Positions 46,591-58,476 of a stretch of DNA of 64,000 nucleotides are shown here, piece by piece. Both the position numbers and the translations under genes were made by a program. The stretch lies in the NCBI GenBank assembly GCA_947069175.1, contig CAMTDV010000027.1, positions 41,739,369 through 41,803,368 on the forward strand. The letters run 5' to 3'. Below the pieces are notes generated by a model. That model made no database searches, had not been told where the DNA came from, and saw only the letters and a program-made list of their open reading frames with translations. The number at the start of each line of letters is the position of its first letter. Position 1 is the first letter of the stretch. Source of the DNA: Scalesia atractyloides (Eukaryota; Streptophyta; Magnoliopsida; Asterales; Asteraceae).

Positions 46591-47579
46591 TTAGGGAATT
46601 TCGTCCCGGAATTTTGGAAGATGCAACGAACAAATGCGGATGCTTAGACTTCATGTCGCTTTCAAGTTCCCAAGTATACTCAGCGCCATGTTTTCCTTCC
46701 CATCGAACCTTTACGATAGGAATTCGACTGCACCTCAGTTGTTTAGTACCTCGGTCCATGATTTCGACTGGTTTTTCCACGAAATGCAAAGTCTCATTGA
46801 TCTGAAGATCTTCCAGCGGAACTTGGAGTCTTCATCCGCAAGACATCTCTTTAAGTTTGAGACATGGAAGGTAGGATAAACGTTGTTGAGCTCTTGTGGT
46901 AGTTCCAATCGGTAGGCTACCTTGCCAATCCTTTCGAGAATCTTGAAAGGACCTACGTAGCGAGGAGCGAGCTTTCCCTTTTTTCCGAAACGAACCACAC
47001 CCTTCCAAGGGGATACCTTGAGAAGTACAAAGTCACCAACATGGAATTCCAAGGGCTTGCGTCTTTTATCTGCGTAACTCTTTTGTCGGCTTCTAGCTTT
47101 CAGCAAGTTGTCCCGAATCTGCAAAATCTTGTCCGTCGTCTGTTGTATAAGCTCAGGACCGGTGATTTGGGTTCCCCGATCTCGGGCCAACAAATAGGCG
47201 ATCGACACTTGCGTCCATACAATGCCTCGGATGGTGCCATTTGAATACTCGCGTGGTAACTGTTATTGTACGAGAATTCGACCAAAGGCAAGTGCATGTC
47301 CCAGTTGCCACCAAAATCAATTACGCAAGAACGAAGTATGTCCTCTAGAGTTTGGATAGTACACTCGGTTTGACCATCGGACTGAGGATGGAAAGCAGTA
47401 CTAAGATTGAGCTGAGTGCCAAGGGCTTTTTGAAACGTTTGCCAAAGGCGAGAAGTGAAGCGACCATCACGGTCAGAGATAATGTCAACGGGAACTCCGT
47501 GACGACAGATGATTTCATCTGTGTAGATACGAGCTAATTTCTTAACTCGGTAGTCTTCACGTATGGTCAAGTTGGTCAC
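46591..47579 (-). pseudogene. pol: Integrase core and C-terminal part, deletion derivative
   Basis: Reading leftwards from 47579: REDYRVKKLARIYTDEIICR, ISDRDGRFTSRLWQTF (second catalytic Asp), QTECTIQTLEDILRSC (catalytic Glu), then a frameshift near 47170. The next frame has ITGPELIQQTTDKILQIRDN, KRRKPLEFHVGDFVLLKVSP and LAPRYVGPFKILERIG. After another shift near 46790 comes HFVEKPVEIMDRGTKQLRCS..IVKVRWEGKHGAEYTWELES, the chromodomain-like end. The first catalytic Asp, the zinc finger and everything upstream are missing, so no integrase activity is possible. Confidence 0.88.
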
Positions 47580-47633
47580 TTAAACTATAGACTAGGTCGA
47601 ACATGGCAATTCTACCTAATTCCCTATAGTTAT

Positions 47634-47646
47634 GGCTCTGATACCA
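47634..47646 (-). other. Primer-binding site (initiator tRNA-Met) of the deletion derivative
   Basis: ggctctgatacca is the reverse complement of tggtatcagagcc, 3 bp from the LTR edge at 47650. This identifies the right-hand LTR as the 5' LTR and confirms minus orientation. Confidence 0.9.
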
Positions 47647-47649
47647 ATC

Positions 47650-50156
47650 TGTCACACCCCAACCGATGGCGGAAACATCAGAGTGAGATGACTAGATTGC
47701 TCATTGCATCATAACACTATTTGCAACAATAATTAGATCAACCAAATTTCATTTAATTCAAAACATCAATTGTCATATTACAACGAAATCCAAATAAGAG
47801 TAGCATCAACGGAACAAATTCAACACTAACATAAAAATTAACTTAGTATTCTACGCGTGTTTCTATGCCATTCCTACTAAGTTCCATCATACAACTTCAT
47901 CAACCTGCAACATGTTAAAAAGTATAGTTCAATAACAAAGTATTGGCGAGTACACAAGTTTTAATATCATAGCATAAGAATAAAAACCGATTTAAACAAA
48001 TCCACATGAATAGCTAGTATACAAGACAAGTGTAAACAAGGCATGTGAATCTACACGTCAATCCTCTAGTGTACCGCAAAATAGATTAAAACCTAACATT
48101 GACCACAAGAATACGGGTGGAACGTTACTCCTATAGCGCTATACATGTTAAGGGAGGCTCGATCAAAGTTAATGACATTTAGATCACATAAGAATATACC
48201 AAGTAATAATTCAAGTAGCATAAGACTAAAGCATGTTGATGGATTGTTTGTGTATAGAATAATGTGTGATTTAGTGTAGTTTTAGTAAATTAATCATGTT
48301 GCACCCAAATAGTGGAAAGCATAAAAGGGGTCGAGTGTACTCACGGTTTTGCAAAGTATTATCCGTGAGAGAGTTAGGTTGATTTAGGGGATGGAACACC
48401 AAGTTTATCCTACAGAAGGCAAACGTAGGTGTATGAGTATTATATTGACGGGGAGTTTAATTTAGGAATTTAAAATGCACAAAAAAAGTATATATAAACG
48501 AAAGTATTTATCTAGACATTAACGCTCGTTTTTGACCACTAATAAGCCCTGAAGGGTGTTTGTGTTTTTATGGGTCATGCCCAATAGAATCGTAACGATT
48601 GTTATGTCTAAGATAAAATAACCTACTTTTTAAGACAACTAACCATTTGGACATGGTCTAAGTTTTGGTTATATTAAGTATTTACATATAGTTATATTAC
48701 TACATATTAATCATTTAGTTCATGTATTTCATGGAGGTCATGTAAGTCATGTAACTCATGCATGGAGGTAGGAGGATAACCATCCTAAACCTCTTTCATA
48801 AGATTCACCATTACACAAGATTGACACAAGGACAATCCGGATAGTCAAGAATTATAGAAATCATCAAGTGTGGGGTGGATTGAATAGTTGAATGGCCAAG
48901 GCCTTCATGTAATCACACCTACACCATCACAAGGTTGAAAGCTCGGATGGCTCAACACTTGTGGGTTTGAAACCCTAATAAAACCACAAGTTTAGAGACA
49001 AGATATGCCTCTTGATTGTATGTGAACAAGTCTAGCTTAACACACTAACCACAGGTTTGGTTAGTGGCTTATATAGCATAGATTTGTTATGTTTTAAACA
49101 TGTTCGAAAAAGTTTTATAAGTTATCATCCAAAACAGAAAGTTTGGCCCAAAAAATAATGTGATTCCACCTTGGTTTTCCATGGAAAACCTATGGTAACA
49201 TCCATAGGGCTTTAGTAAACATTGTTTAGGAAGAAACAAAGCAAAAACATTGAAAAATTTGAAGACTGAAAGATAAAAATTTGGGCAGAAAGTTTATGCA
49301 CTTTTGGACCTCAAAATGGTGCGGTTTCATCTTAGTTTTCCCAAGAAAACTTGTGAGAACCTTCCTAGAGGTTATCCAAGAGTGTTAGAAAGAAAAACAA
49401 GGTAAAAAGAAGAAGAAAAGTGAGTCGAAACTCACTTGCAAGCTGCTGAGTTTCAGCAATGATTTTCAGAAGTTAGGGACTTGTTTGAAGAGTATGGAGG
49501 CTTGTAAAAGTGGGAAAGAGGTGGGGGAACTTGTGTTTATATAGGGGGAAGATTAGGGTTTAGTTTAGGGCTGAATTAATTGCAATTAGGGGGAAGTTTG
49601 AATTAAAAAAAAGAGAGGGAAGACCTTGCACATGTGCGGCCGCAAGGCTGTTTTTCTTTTTTTCTTTTTATTTTTTTTCAAATAATCAATGCATGTATTG
49701 GACTTATAACTTTGTATTTTATTTGTGTGACATGTATGGGTCTTCAATATGGTCTAATACTATGCAAAAATATTGTCTAAAAACCCTAAAAAAACTATGA
49801 ACAATTATTTTCTTGAACATTAAAAGACATGATTTTATGATAATTTGAAGCTTGAATTCTTTGAATAATATCACCAATTGTTTTGCTAGAGTTTAGTATA
49901 AGATTGATAAACATTCGTCACACATTTACACTTTGTTTCGATTTGATTTATGAAGGAATAAAGTATCATACGTTCATAAGTTTAACGCGAATATAGTTTG
50001 TGAATTTAGCATAATTGATTAATCTTGTTTACAATCAAAGCCTTAGAATACAATGAATTGAAATTAGAAATACGATTACAAGGTTTGGACTTTCCAAAAA
50101 TAGAAACACGAAGCAGACTTGCCAAAAATGGAAAGATACAAATGCGAAGCGTTACA
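47650..50156 (-). repeat. 5' LTR of the deletion derivative (2507 bp)
   Basis: It is nearly identical to 44072-46578, with the reversed TATA at 49536-49544. Differences include gatgactag for gacgactag, gattttcag for gatttttag, and scattered C/T changes. Confidence 0.9.
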
Positions 50157-50212
50157 TTTCATAACTTCGTTTTAATATTTAGTTAACCTGTTTAATAACC
50201 AATTTTCTTGTA

Positions 50213-50861
50213 GTAGAACATTTGAAAGGTTAACTAGTGACTTATATAGGATAAGTCAGGCTCGTGATGAACCCTTAAGGGATTATGTCACTAAATTTGG
50301 AAGAGAATCCTTAGAGAGCCCAAATCTAGATGTAGCAAATGTTGTTGAGGCATTTAAAATGGGATTGCAAAAGGATTCTCCATTTTATGATGACCTTGTC
50401 ATGACTCCATGCAGGAATTTGGATGAAGTTAGAAACAGGGCCTTGAGATTTATTAGATTATTGGATGACAAAAGAATTTAAGATATTCTTGGTGGTTCTA
50501 CCAAGCATAAATATAAAGACAAGAAGCAAGGATCTTCTATAAGAATAACAGATCCAAGCCATACTCGAAACCTGATAATCAAAATGTCCACGCGGTGGAA
50601 CAAGATGAAGATGAGGAAGAATATCCCATGATATCTGAATATTGTTTCTCTATTGATAATAGTGAATTAATGTTAGCTTTGTACAACTTAGGTGATAAGG
50701 CAAGGTGGCCAAGGAAAAACAAAAAGTTAAATTCCTTCAAGGATAAGTCCAAGTGGTGTGCATACCATGAGGATTTTGGGTATTTGACAGATGAATGTAT
50801 AGCGTTGAGAAGAGAAATTGGATATTTCTCAGCAAGGGGAATTCAAAGAATTGTCGGGTAA
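50213..50861 (+). pseudogene. gag: gag fragment of a Tat/Retand-type Ty3/gypsy element
   Basis: The sequence enters without a start as RTFERLTSDLYRISQARDEP, LRDYVTKFGRESLESPNLDV, VVEAFKMGLQKDSPFYDDLV and MTPCRNLDEVRNRALRFIRL. These are hallmarks of Tat-type gag (PF03732-like). A TAA near 50479 and a frameshift follow. The next frame (50595-50861) has KWCAYHEDFGYLTDECIALR, the C..H..D..C remnant of the zinc-finger region. The N-terminal half of gag and the 5' LTR are not present. The left edge abuts unrelated AT-rich DNA. Confidence 0.75.
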
Positions 50862-50931
50862 AAAGAAATTAAGGACCCAGGATCCTTAGAATGTCCTAGA
50901 AAGAGCTACTCCACCTCCAGCCGACACACAA

Positions 50932-51476
50932 GTGATTAACTTCATTTCAGGAGGCTCAGATATTTGTGGCACTTCCTTCTCGGCAGCTAAGAGACATGCA
51001 AAGGGAACTAAATTAGAGAACGGTGAAAGACCCATTAGAAATTCCACATTAATGGATCAGAAAATAATATCCTTTGACGAGGAGGACAGGGTCCACATCA
51101 GGGATCCTCACCATGACGGTCTAGTTATAACACTATTTATTGCTAACCATTTTGTTCGCAGGATTTTCAAAGATGGAGGAACCTTTGTGAATATTGTACA
51201 GCTTAATATGTTCAAGAAAATGAATATTCCAGAGACGGAGATCATACCGAGCTATTCAGTATTCGTTGGCTTCAGCGGCGAAACCAAAAATACATTGGGG
51301 GACATCAAGCTACCCATATATATAGAGGGAGTAAACTCTATCCAAAAATTTTGTGTGATTGACAGCTTATCTTGTTGTAATGTGATTCTTGGCATGCCCT
51401 GGATCCATGAGATGAAGGATGTTCCCTTGACATATCACCAATGTGTGAAACTCCCAACTCCTTGGGGGCAGTGAAG
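50932..51476 (+). pseudogene. pol: Protease region of the Tat-type element
   Basis: The 180-residue frame starts MINFISGGSDICGTSFSAAK and ends CNVILGMPWIHEMKDVPLTY..CVKLPTPWG. INFISGG and GMPWIHEM..YHQCVKFPT are typical of Tat/Ogre/Retand proteases. The catalytic DxG motif is altered: KDGGTFVNIV stands where D(S/T)G(S/A)S.. is expected, so loss of activity is likely. The frame breaks after PTPWGQ. Confidence 0.7.
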
Positions 51477-51581
51477 ATGGATAGCGACCAACTTGAAGCT
51501 AAGAATTGCTATACCTCTTTGATGAAGCAAGCCTCACAGACTAGATCAGCATAGCAATTACAGAAACTTCCAACAGACGTA

Positions 51582-52488
51582 ATGGAGGCAAGAGAACATG
51601 ATATCAAGGAAGTAATATTGGAACCTGAGGATCATGACATTAAAGTATTAGTAGGATCAGGGATCCTTCACTCTATTGAAAAGGATCTCATATCCTTCCT
51701 CAAAAGAAGGAAATCAACCTTTGTGTGGAAGCACGAAGACATGACGGGTATTTCCAAAGACGTAATTACACATAAGCTAGGGATAGACAAATCTTTTAGG
51801 CCCATCCACCAGAAAAGAAGGAAATTCGTGCCTGAGAGAAATGCCATTATAAAGGAAGAGGTAGATAAACTCTTAAAAGCAGGTATGATTAGGGGAGTAA
51901 AGTATCCTAGGTGGTTAGCCAATGTGGTGGACGTTCAAAAGAAAAATGGAAAGTGGAGGGTATGTGTTGATTTACTGACTTAACAAGGCATGTCCCAAGG
52001 ATTCTTTCCCATTGCCACACATTGACTCCATGATGGATGCTACTGCTGGTCATGAATTGCTAACCTTCATGGATGCTTCATCTGGATTTCAACAAATACA
52101 AATGGAACCATCTGATCAAGAGGATATCGCATTCATGACCCCACCGGTATATATTTCTATGCCTTTTGAACTAAGAAATGTAGGTGCAACATATCAAAGA
52201 CTTGTCAACATGATGTTCAAAGACCAAATTGGTGATACCATGGAGGTCTACATTGATGATATGGTAGTGAAGTCTAAAAAGGCAGAAGATCATCTCAAAG
52301 ATTTGGAAGTTGCATTCGATATCCTTGATCGTTACAACACGAAGCTGAATCCTTCGAAATGCCACTTTGGTGTCATGGCTGGGAAATTCTTGCGTTACAT
52401 GGTGACAAAAAGAGGAATTGAAGCCAATCATGAACAAATAAAGGCGATTATGAACTTCAAATCTCCTACTTGTGCAAAAGAGGTCTAG
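51582..52488 (+). pseudogene. pol: Reverse transcriptase of the Tat-type element
   Basis: The first piece (51582-51983) has FVWKHEDMTGISKDVITHKL, RRKFVPERNAIIKEEVDKLL and NGKWRVCVDLLT. The frame is then lost by small indels. The second piece (52012-52488) has SGFQQIQMEPSDQEDIAFMT, FELRNVGATYQRLVNMMFKD and the catalytic YIDDMVVKS (about 52249-52275). Finger, palm and start of thumb are therefore present, broken by one frameshift region at about 51975-52010. Confidence 0.82.
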
Positions 52489-53327
52489 AGATTAACAGGA
52501 AGTATCGCAACTTTGAACAGGTTCATTTCAAAGTCCTCAGAAAAGTGCAAGGATTTTTATGACATCCTAAGGAAGAACAAGAAGTTTGAATGGACTGAGA
52601 AACATGAAGCTGCACACAAAGCTCTTAAGGATTATCTATCATGAGCACCACCTCTAATGAAACTAGTGGATGGCGAACCATTATCCTTGTACTTAATTGT
52701 CTCAGGTAATGCGGTAAGTGCAGTATTAGTTAAGGACCATGAAGGCCGACAACACCATGTATATTATGTAAGTAAAATCCTTCTTGATGCTCATGCCAGG
52801 TATTCTTATTTAGAAAAATTAATTCTTGCATTAATCATGGCTTCAACTAAACTAAGACATTATTTTGAAACTTATACTATTATTGTGAAAACTAATTTCC
52901 CAATTAGGAATGTTCTCAGGAAACCAGAAATGTTAGGTAGAATGGCAAAATGGGCAGTGAAGCTTAGTGCATATGATATAAAATATGAACCAAGGATTGC
53001 TATCAAGTCTCAAGCATTGGCTGACTTTGTGGTTAATTTCAGTCCATCCCCTGTGAATTTCAAACCACTATCAATGAAGCAGAATATGAAGCCTTAATTG
53101 TAGGTTTGCAGTTAGCTAAACAAATGAGGATCAAGTATCTTAAATTCTATATAGATTCATTGCTAATTACTAACCATTTCAATGGCTCATATACTTTAAA
53201 AGGTGAGAAACTAACCAAATATTTAGAGATTGTTAAAAAATTGGCAAATGCTTTAGATTCTTTTAGTATAACACAGGTACCCGGAGAGGAAAATGCAGGG
53301 GCAGATGCCTTGCAAACTTGGGATTAG
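52489..53327 (+). pseudogene. pol: RNase H and second (archaeal-type) RNase H remnants, Tat-type element
   Basis: After TAG at 52486-52488 the frame continues as RLTGSIATLNRFISKSSEKC. A TGA at 52642-52644 stands in DYLS*APPLMKL. The RNase H body is YLIVSGNAVSAVLVKDHEGR..YSYLEKLILALIMASTKLRH. FVVNFSPSP then runs almost directly into NEAEYEALIVGLQLAKQM in another frame (53080-53327). Tat elements carry a second RNase H there; its N-terminal catalytic segment (DGSS-like) is missing, so this copy has a deletion at about 53045-53065. The end PGEENAGADAL is typical of the second RNase H. Confidence 0.75.
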
Positions 53328-53574
53328 CTCTAAAAATTCCATAAGACATAAAAATACCTATTGTTCACATTCTCTTTCCTGCCATAGAGGAGAATGATGT
53401 AATGGAGGTAGTGAAGGATACTGCAATACCATCCAGTGATTCTCATTCAGATTCAAGATCATGGATCCTTCCAATCATGAAGTTTGTTCAGAAGGGAGAC
53501 ATCTTCACAGGAGAGAATCCTAGAGCCTTCAGGGTCAAGGTATCTCAGTTTAATAAATAACACTCTATATAAAA

Positions 53575-54712
53575 GATCTCTTGCAGGTCCCTATTTGCAG
53601 TGCATTGAGGATCCTGAGATCCAATAAGTGTTGAAGGATTTCCATGAAGTAGACTGCGGAAATCATACAGGGGGTAGAGCATAATTCTCTAGAATCCTTA
53701 GGACAGGTTACTTCTGGCTCACCATGAAGAAAGACGCAGTAGACTATGTAAGGAACTGTGATGCTTGCCAAAGGCACAACAATATCTTACATCTGCCAGT
53801 AGAGCCTTTATATCCTATAATCTCCTCTTGGACATTCATGAAGTGGGGAATGAATACAGTAGGCAAACTCCCCAAGTTACTAGGTGGAAAAGTCTTTATG
53901 CTAGCCATGACCGACTATTTCTCCAAATGGATTGAAGCTGAAGCTTTTGTTCAAGTTAGAGAAAAGGAAGTTAAGTTATTTATCAAAAGAAACATTATTA
54001 CTAGATTTGGAATTCCTTTAAAAATTATCTGTGATAATGGATACTAGTTTATTGGGAATAGAACTACTACTTTTTTTGTGACAGTTGGGAAATCAAGATG
54101 TTAACATCCACACCATTTCATCCATAAGCCAACGGCCAGGCAGAGTCAAGTAATAAGATTATCATCAATAAATTGAAGAAGAAACTTGGATCCAAAAAAG
54201 GAAAGTGGGCTGAAGAGCTGCCATATGTCCTTTAGGCAGACAGGATAACTCCAAAGAATGCCATAAGCCAGACTCCCTTCTCCGTAGTCTTTGGAACTAA
54301 GGCAGTGATCCGTACAGAGATGGTGGTTCCTACAGCCAAAACAAGCATCTGTGATCCTCAATCGAATGATGAGAACCTGATGCAAGACTTAGATACTTGG
54401 GATGAGCTCAAAGACTTAGCAAAGATGAGCAAAGGATGGCTAGGGCATACAACAAGAATGTCCATCAGATGATTTCAAGTTGGAGACTTGGTGTTAAGGA
54501 AAGCATTTCAAAATACTACGAATCCATCCGATGGCAAGTTGGCACCAAAGTGGGAAGACCCCTATCTAATAGAAGTAGAGGCTAGAAAGGGGGCATATCG
54601 TCTACTAACCATGGAAGGTGATCTCTTACCAAGGTCTGGAATGCTATCCACCTCAAGGAATATTTTCGGTAATAAGGATCAAGGATCCTTGCTGTATTCA
54701 GGATCCTCATAA
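53575..54712 (+). pseudogene. pol: Integrase of the Tat-type element
   Basis: The zinc finger reads FHEVDCGNHTGGRA..YVRNCDACQRHNN (HHCC). The core has MLAMTDYFSKWIEAEAFVQV and RFGIPLKIICDNGY followed by TAG. Later frames give QAESSNKIIINKLKKKLGSK and TPFSVVFGTKAVI. The C-terminal frame (54488-54712) is VLRKAFQN..GKLAPKWEDPYLIEVEARKGAYRLLTMEGD, the GPY/F-like end of Tat integrases. At least four stops or shifts occur. Confidence 0.8.
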
Positions 54713-55552
54713 CGGTAACATTTTACCTTATATTTTACTTTATTTATATTTTATTTGTTATTAGGAAAGGATGTTGAGATACTTGACATCCACTATCACC
54801 AAGTTTTAAGTTTTCCAGAAGCTTTTGCCATTGTTTGCACCAACAGAGGTCTAAGGGGCTGGCCACCGTTCTCCCACGTTTAAGGTATCTAATACCTTCT
54901 AAGGTTTAAAGGTTTTCACATTTCATATGAATTGGGTTTTGACACCCCGCCAGTAGCGCACGATTATCCAGGTATGGTTCGAGGCAATGGGACCAATACA
55001 TGCTTAGTGGCTGACAATTTTATTATTGTTGGCCATATGTAGGATCTCAAGTATAATGGTAGACGTACCGTACATCTGTTATCCTAAGGTTTCTAACGTT
55101 TTCACGTTAGCTAAGGTTTCTAAAGTTTTCATGTTAGCTAAGGTTTTGGTATTTTCATGTCAATTAAGTGGGCTTATCCCTAGTTCGGGCCAGACCCCAC
55201 TATCCTTTGGGCTTGTCCCTAGTTTTGGCCATACCCAGTTATCCTTTGGGCTTGTCCCCAGTTTGGGCTTGTCGCTAATTATCACGTGCTTGTCCCCAGT
55301 TCTTTTAGGTTTGTCCCAGTTTTTGGGCTTGTCCCCAGTTTGTTTGGCTTAGTCCCAAGTTGATTTCAACAAGTTTTGGAGCTTTGGAGACTCACAAGTT
55401 CTTTCAAAAAGGATCATGGATCCTTAAACTTTGTCTAATGGTTGACTAGTTTCTTTAGACAATGGTAATTCTCAAGGATATAGAATCCTAACTCTAAGGT
55501 TGATTGAACAAGAGTTGGCAAATTTTTAACAACCTAAATTTTTCTAGGTTTT
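54713..55552 (+). repeat. 3' untranslated region of the Tat-type element with gggcttgtcccc minisatellite
   Basis: Non-coding. At 55086-55150 taaggtttctaa(ag)gttttc repeats three times. At 55169-55355 gggcttgtccc(c/t)agttt repeats about eight times with spacers. ggatcc-containing words recur (54680-54712, 55412). No antisense extra ORF is seen at this position. Confidence 0.6.
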
Positions 55553-55856
55553 TGTTATGGGCGGAATTTTGAACCTATATCCCGATAATATATCCTGACT
55601 TTATGTTTCTAATCTGTGACCAGGATACTGAACTAGGATATTGGTAACATCCTTCAGAAGTATCTTGCTCGTTACTAATGGTTTGTTTGTATACTTTAGT
55701 TGCAAGGGACCAACGTTAATGAGGACTAGGTCTACCTGAACATTCGCTCAAAGTGGTTGAAAGGTGAACGGTGATAGCGGAAGAAGAGGTCTACAACGGT
55801 CACAAGGGGGATATTCTTTGTATCCTGGAATTGTAGGATATTTAGTTAGAATTTAA

Positions 55857-55869
55857 AAACTATATAAGG
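55857..55869 (+). promoter_or_regulatory. TATA box in the Tat-type LTR
   Basis: actatataagggg lies upstream of a polyadenylation-rich and cac-rich region. It is the standard Pol II promoter position within this LTR. Confidence 0.5.
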
Positions 55870-57132
55870 GGATGCCGGATAATTTGAAAAACACTTGTAA
55901 TCTAGTACACACACCAATTACTCGCTATATTCACAATCATTCACTCACATTTCACAATCATTATAACACTTAGATGTCACACCCCGACCCGCAGCGTAAT
56001 AAGAGTCGGGGCATAATTGGGTTATCACCAAAGCTCATGATATTTACTATTATGTTTCATATTTATTAAAATCAAAATTACATTCTCAATAATCCAAACA
56101 TGTCCATACAAATACAAAGAAAAATAACCAACTAAACAATTCCAAACTCTAAACCATTTTATTCTTCTAGGCCAATCCTATGTGTTTCTGGCTGCAGCTG
56201 GTTCACCTGTATCATGTGTAAAAATGGGGGTTTTTGGGTCAACATAAGTTGGCGAGTGAACCTTGTTAGATAAACATTTATAATTGATTTTCTTGTTATT
56301 TTATCAAGGAAAAATTGTGCAATAATCATAAGTGAGCAAATGTACAAAATCAAACAGTAGCAATAACAACCACAAACTATAACATACAATAACATACCAA
56401 CAGCATACCATAACATATCAACTTGCATAAATATATAACATGAATGAAACTGTGCGATCAAGGCTCAATCAAACGGAGCCGGTCGTATTGCATGTACTGA
56501 AAATGATAAATGTCTGTGCGATCAAGGCTCAATCAAACGGAGCCGATCGTATGTTGGCACGCCAGGTTCACGCTCATAATGTAATGGGGAACATGCTCAA
56601 CGCTCATAATGTAATGGGGAGCGGCGGCCTATGAAATTGCATGTACTGAAAATAATGAATTAAATCTAACAATAACCACAAAAACAATTGAATCAAACTG
56701 AATACACATTTGTTCATGATATGATGTATGCACAATGATTTAAGTATAATAAGTGGCAAGACACATGATACACCCCAAAAACGTGATTAAAACGGGGAAT
56801 TTGTAAAGATTCACTCACATTGGGTGCGTTTGGTGGGAGATGATGAGATGCGCACGAGTTGAAAAGATTGTGCAACGAGATTTAACTAACCTAAATAATA
56901 ACGGAAAATATAGTAAATGAATGGATTTTATTAATGATTTTAATAGAATTTTTAGATATATTTTTGTGAGTTTAAGGCTATTTCCTATCTTTAAAAACAT
57001 TATTTTTAAGTATTTTTAATTGATTTTTAAATTAAATTAAATAATTAAAAATATAAAAATATGTTGACTTTTTGGGTTGACCGTTGACCGTTGACCGTTT
57101 GACTTGTTGACCGGTTTCATTGTGTAATGGTA

Positions 57133-57212
57133 TGCGCCGGGTGAGGCTCGAACCCAAGACCCCCCGTACGCGTGCACGCAGCTCTACCAACTGAGCTATG
57201 TGTCTAACCCGA
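57133..57212 (-). other. tRNA-like module 3 (reversed) in the solo LTR
   Basis: On the minus strand A-box TAGCTCAGTTGG starts at 57198 and B-box GGTTCGAGCC at 57154, 44 nt apart. It is the counterpart of 6631-6710. Confidence 0.66.
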
Positions 57213-57308
57213 AATAATTCTGTTTTTAATTATACTTATATATTAACTCAGCTTATTCAAAATTCCTTTATTTTCAAAAACATTTTAAATCATCGAACCG
57301 GTGTTACT

Positions 57309-57379
57309 AACAGGTCTCGAACCCGGGACCTGTGCTTTAACGTTACACACAGTCCACCGCTGGACTGTGTGTCTAACTT
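57309..57379 (-). other. tRNA-like module 2 (reversed) in the solo LTR
   Basis: The B-box complement tctcgaaccc (57316-57325) and the hairpin cacagtcc/ggactgtg (57348-57369) are conserved. It is the counterpart of 6463-6541. Confidence 0.6.
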
Positions 57380-57477
57380 GGTTAATATACAACTTTTTAT
57401 TATACTTAACAACTAACGTAAGTTAACCCGTTTCAGTTAGAAAAATAAAACGTTTTTATTACCGAGAGGGCGTGTGT

Positions 57478-57552
57478 AACAATGATCGAACTCGCGGCGT
57501 GTGATATGTATATGCACACAGTCCACCGCTGGACTGTGTGTGTCTAACCCGA
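57478..57552 (-). other. tRNA-like module 1 (reversed) in the solo LTR
   Basis: The B-box-like complement gatcgaact (57484-57492) and hairpin cacacagtcc/ggactgtgtg (57516-57539) are present. It is the counterpart of 6291-6372. Confidence 0.58.
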
Positions 57553-58390
57553 GATAATATCCAGATTTTATTAAACTTATAATCAAACTATCATCGTCTT
57601 CTTCATTTCAAAATTACAGACTGCGATTACACCATTAAATCTTGTTTAATTCGATTGATAAACATTGTACAGACTAATATGAAATGGCAGAGACGATATT
57701 TAGAAGTAAACATACCGATGAACGATTTATTTCGGAATTCCGGCAAGGCGTCGGCTCTGTTTTTATGAACTTCAACTGAGCAAGCAAATTAACCGTTTTG
57801 ATTAGCTAATCCTGGAATTGAAGTGCTAAACAAACGTTTACAGAGTGTTTGAATGTCCTTACCGTTTCACAGATGAAAATAAGGATTTCCAGAAGTTTTC
57901 CGGCGAACTGGAATTATCCGATAACAGCGTCTGATTTTGATTTCAATTGAAAGGTTTGAGTCAGAAATAGCTTAACAATTGATAGACCACGAAGGTATTG
58001 AAAGACTTACTGTTTTGATGAAGAATACGGTTTTCCGGCGACTTGCAGAATTTTTCCGGCAAGTTAAAAAAAAAGTTTTCTGACGAACTGAATGAATAGC
58101 GAAGTGAAATTGAAGGTCTGTAGAATGTTTCTAAGTCGCGAGAGAGATCTTTGATTGAAGTAATTCAGAAATTGAATACCTTCGGTTATAAAAACCAATC
58201 ATCATCAAAATTTAAGTTAATTCAAGTCTGAATTGATTAGAATCGTCGGTGCATCGGTTATAAACTAGTATCTGCGAACACTCAACCGTTTTGGACGGTT
58301 GAAAGCCGATTACGGTTTCAGTTTGGCGCAACAGGTTGCTTCATGATTGTCTATAAAGTTTATTTGTTTCCTAGAGTTGACAGAAAACAA

Positions 58391-58476
58391 CAAGTGGCGG
58401 AGTGGTTATGTGTGTGGGTGTTAAGTCTTTGAAGTTCAACCCGGCTGACCCGGGTTCGAGTCCCGGCAGCCTCATC
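58391..58476 (+). other. Inverted-orientation tRNA-like module in the solo LTR
   Basis: Read on the plus strand: A-box tggcggagtgg (58395-58405), then a long variable-arm-like stretch, then B-box ggttcgagtcc with a perfect T-stem ccggg/cccgg at 58450-58466. Only one T-arm is present, so the duplication seen in the LTR at 5177 arose separately. Confidence 0.68.

Larger units (their letters stand above)
44072..50156 (-). mobile_element. Tekay-type deletion derivative with two intact LTRs (minus strand)
   Basis: LTRs at 44072-46578 and 47650-50156, both 2507 bp, flank only 1071 bp of internal DNA. The 5 bp tttca are present on both sides (44067-44071 and 50157-50161). The internal part keeps the primer-binding site and a short leader, then jumps to the integrase core and its C-terminal tail, then the purine tract. 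gag, PR, RT, RNase H and the integrase zinc finger are gone. By eye only about 20 differences separate the LTRs, so the insertion is young. Confidence 0.92.

Noticed and set aside
47041..47244. Plus-strand ORFs across 46447-47537
   Set aside because: The real coding sequence here is the minus-strand integrase; the plus-strand frames are its complement.
55026..55352. ORF of 108 codons with repeated GLVPS-like words
   Set aside because: It is the translation of the gggcttgtccccagttt minisatellite in the Tat-type 3' region.
57198..57416. Short ORFs reading ..RSRTRDL..THSPPLDCVSN.. (also 29518, 34939)
   Set aside because: They are translations of the tRNA-like modules and hairpins in the LTRs. 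They recur only because the LTR recurs.
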